DNA of 64,000 nt from Nematostella vectensis (Eukaryota; Cnidaria; Anthozoa; Actiniaria; Edwardsiidae): positions 496,001 through 560,000 of the forward strand of contig NC_064037.1 of assembly GCF_932526225.1 (NCBI RefSeq), in the 5' to 3' direction. The translations under genes and the position numbers were made by a program. Numbering within the stretch: the stretch's first letter is position 1; each line of letters starts with the position of its first letter. Below the pieces are notes generated by a model that saw only the letters and a list, made by a program, of their open reading frames with translations, ran no database searches and was not told where the DNA came from. Positions 63,501-64,000 of the stretch are shown one piece after another.

Positions 63501-64000
63501 TTTCAAATATCGATACTTAATTATACTGTTCTTGGTGTGTCATGACATAAAAAGAAGGTATAGGGACATTTTTATGTACTCTCAGCATCTTTGATGTGCT
63601 CATGCTTTGTTCAGGATCCTGTGCATATTATATGCACACAAGAACTAACTAGATTCCTTGGATAACATGATTAAGTAGATTCTAACATAGAGCATAGCGC
63701 TCGATAGATTGATATACCTTTTTTCCGAGTATACTGTTTTATTTTTCCTAATGTTACTTTTTTGAATTTACATTCGGAAAAAAAAAATCGATTGTAACCT
63801 TTTGGAGGTTACACTCGTAAAACGAATTCCCGAATGTAACCCTGAAGCTTTTCCCGAATGTAACCTCCAGTCCGATGGTGACTTTGCTTGGGATAGTTTA
63901 CGATACCAATAGTATTAAAAGTTATTTTCATTACAATTCCCTTCAGCAATGCCACGTTAGTCTTTCGTTGCGGGCACTTGACTACTAACGCAGCGACCCG
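57551..64000 (+). repeat. Array segment I: remixed units to the window edge
   Basis: Unit starts are 57551, 58097, 58643, 59193, 59737, 60282, 60828, 61374, 61921, 62464, 63009 and 63554. Units 58097-58643 resemble 52637-53183, 10 units (5460 bp) upstream, sharing CAGCTACCC and TTGTATAAC. Units 61374-62464 repeat the d-like, a-like, b order of segment H. The units at 63009 and 63554 share AAAAAAAAATCGATTG and AAAAGTTATTTTC. The last unit is cut by the window end just before its B box. Confidence 0.75.

Larger units (their letters stand above)
1..64000 (+). repeat. Tandem satellite array, ~546-bp unit, about 117 copies
   Basis: The whole window is one head-to-tail satellite. The phase mark GAAGGTATAGG (or a near variant) recurs 117 times, from base 4 to base 63554, with spacing 541-550 bp and a mean near 546 bp once the single partial unit at about 33.26-33.47 kb is excluded. 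No unit is inverted, and no foreign insertion or unique spacer was seen. Units differ by scattered substitutions and by the lengths of A- and T-runs. Most units carry BamHI (GGATCC), HindIII (AAGCTT) and SmaI (CCCGGG) sites, so digestion should give a ladder of about 546 bp. The array starts and ends inside a unit and so extends beyond the window. Satellite identity is certain; its chromosomal position and function are unknown. Confidence 0.98.

Noticed and set aside
1-64000. CRISPR array
   Set aside because: Repeats are about 546 bp with no unique spacers between them, which does not fit CRISPR spacing.

Overview
The window is one uninterrupted tandem satellite array and contains no protein-coding gene that I can support. 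The same roughly 546-bp unit repeats head-to-tail, always in the same orientation, from base 1 to base 64000. Using the conserved string GAAGGTATAGG as a phase mark, I located 117 unit starts. The first is at base 4 and the last at base 63554. Spacing is 541-550 bp everywhere except for one partial unit near 33.26-33.47 kb. The array begins and ends inside a unit, so it continues past both edges. Such an array points to a eukaryotic nuclear genome, in pericentromeric, centromeric or other heterochromatic satellite. I cannot name the species. An invertebrate animal is a guess only.

Each unit has the same layout (unit 3, bases 1099-1645, is the worked example). (1) A well-conserved 150-bp part holds a CAGGATCCTG palindrome (BamHI site). 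(2) A short T-tract follows. (3) A 100-bp fold-back zone has several inverted copies of TGTAACC/GGTTACA that can pair in competing ways. (4) A 72-base tRNA-like element on the + strand has a consensus B box (GGTTCGATTCC), a weak A-box-like segment at tRNA spacing, a canonical-looking CT-ACT-AA anticodon loop and a T-arm, followed within 3 bases by a long T-run that could stop RNA polymerase III. (5) A variable poly-T spacer and two palindromes, TATCGATA and TGTCATGACA, lead into the next unit.

Shared private variants sort the units into higher-order repeats that change along the array. An 11-unit period (6.00 kb, itself built from 5+6) covers about 3.3-15.3 kb. A 7-unit period (3.82 kb, 4+3) covers about 15.3-25.1 kb. 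A mixed zone covers 25.1-29.5 kb. Nested 5-, 4- and 3-unit versions of one repeat lie in 29.5-41.7 kb. A mosaic joins blocks from elsewhere in 41.7-44.4 kb. A 5-unit period (2.73 kb) dominates 44.4-53.7 kb. A 3-unit period (1.64 kb) lies in 53.7-57.5 kb, followed by a remix to the end.

The short open frames that recur at about 546-bp multiples (mostly 60-75 codons) are by-products of the repeat and are not annotated as genes. The most notable feature is a potential RNA polymerase III promoter and terminator in nearly every unit, giving more than 100 tandem tRNA-like units in one array. Whether any is transcribed or binds TFIIIC cannot be told from sequence. All higher-order boundaries were drawn by eye from marker variants and may be off by one unit.
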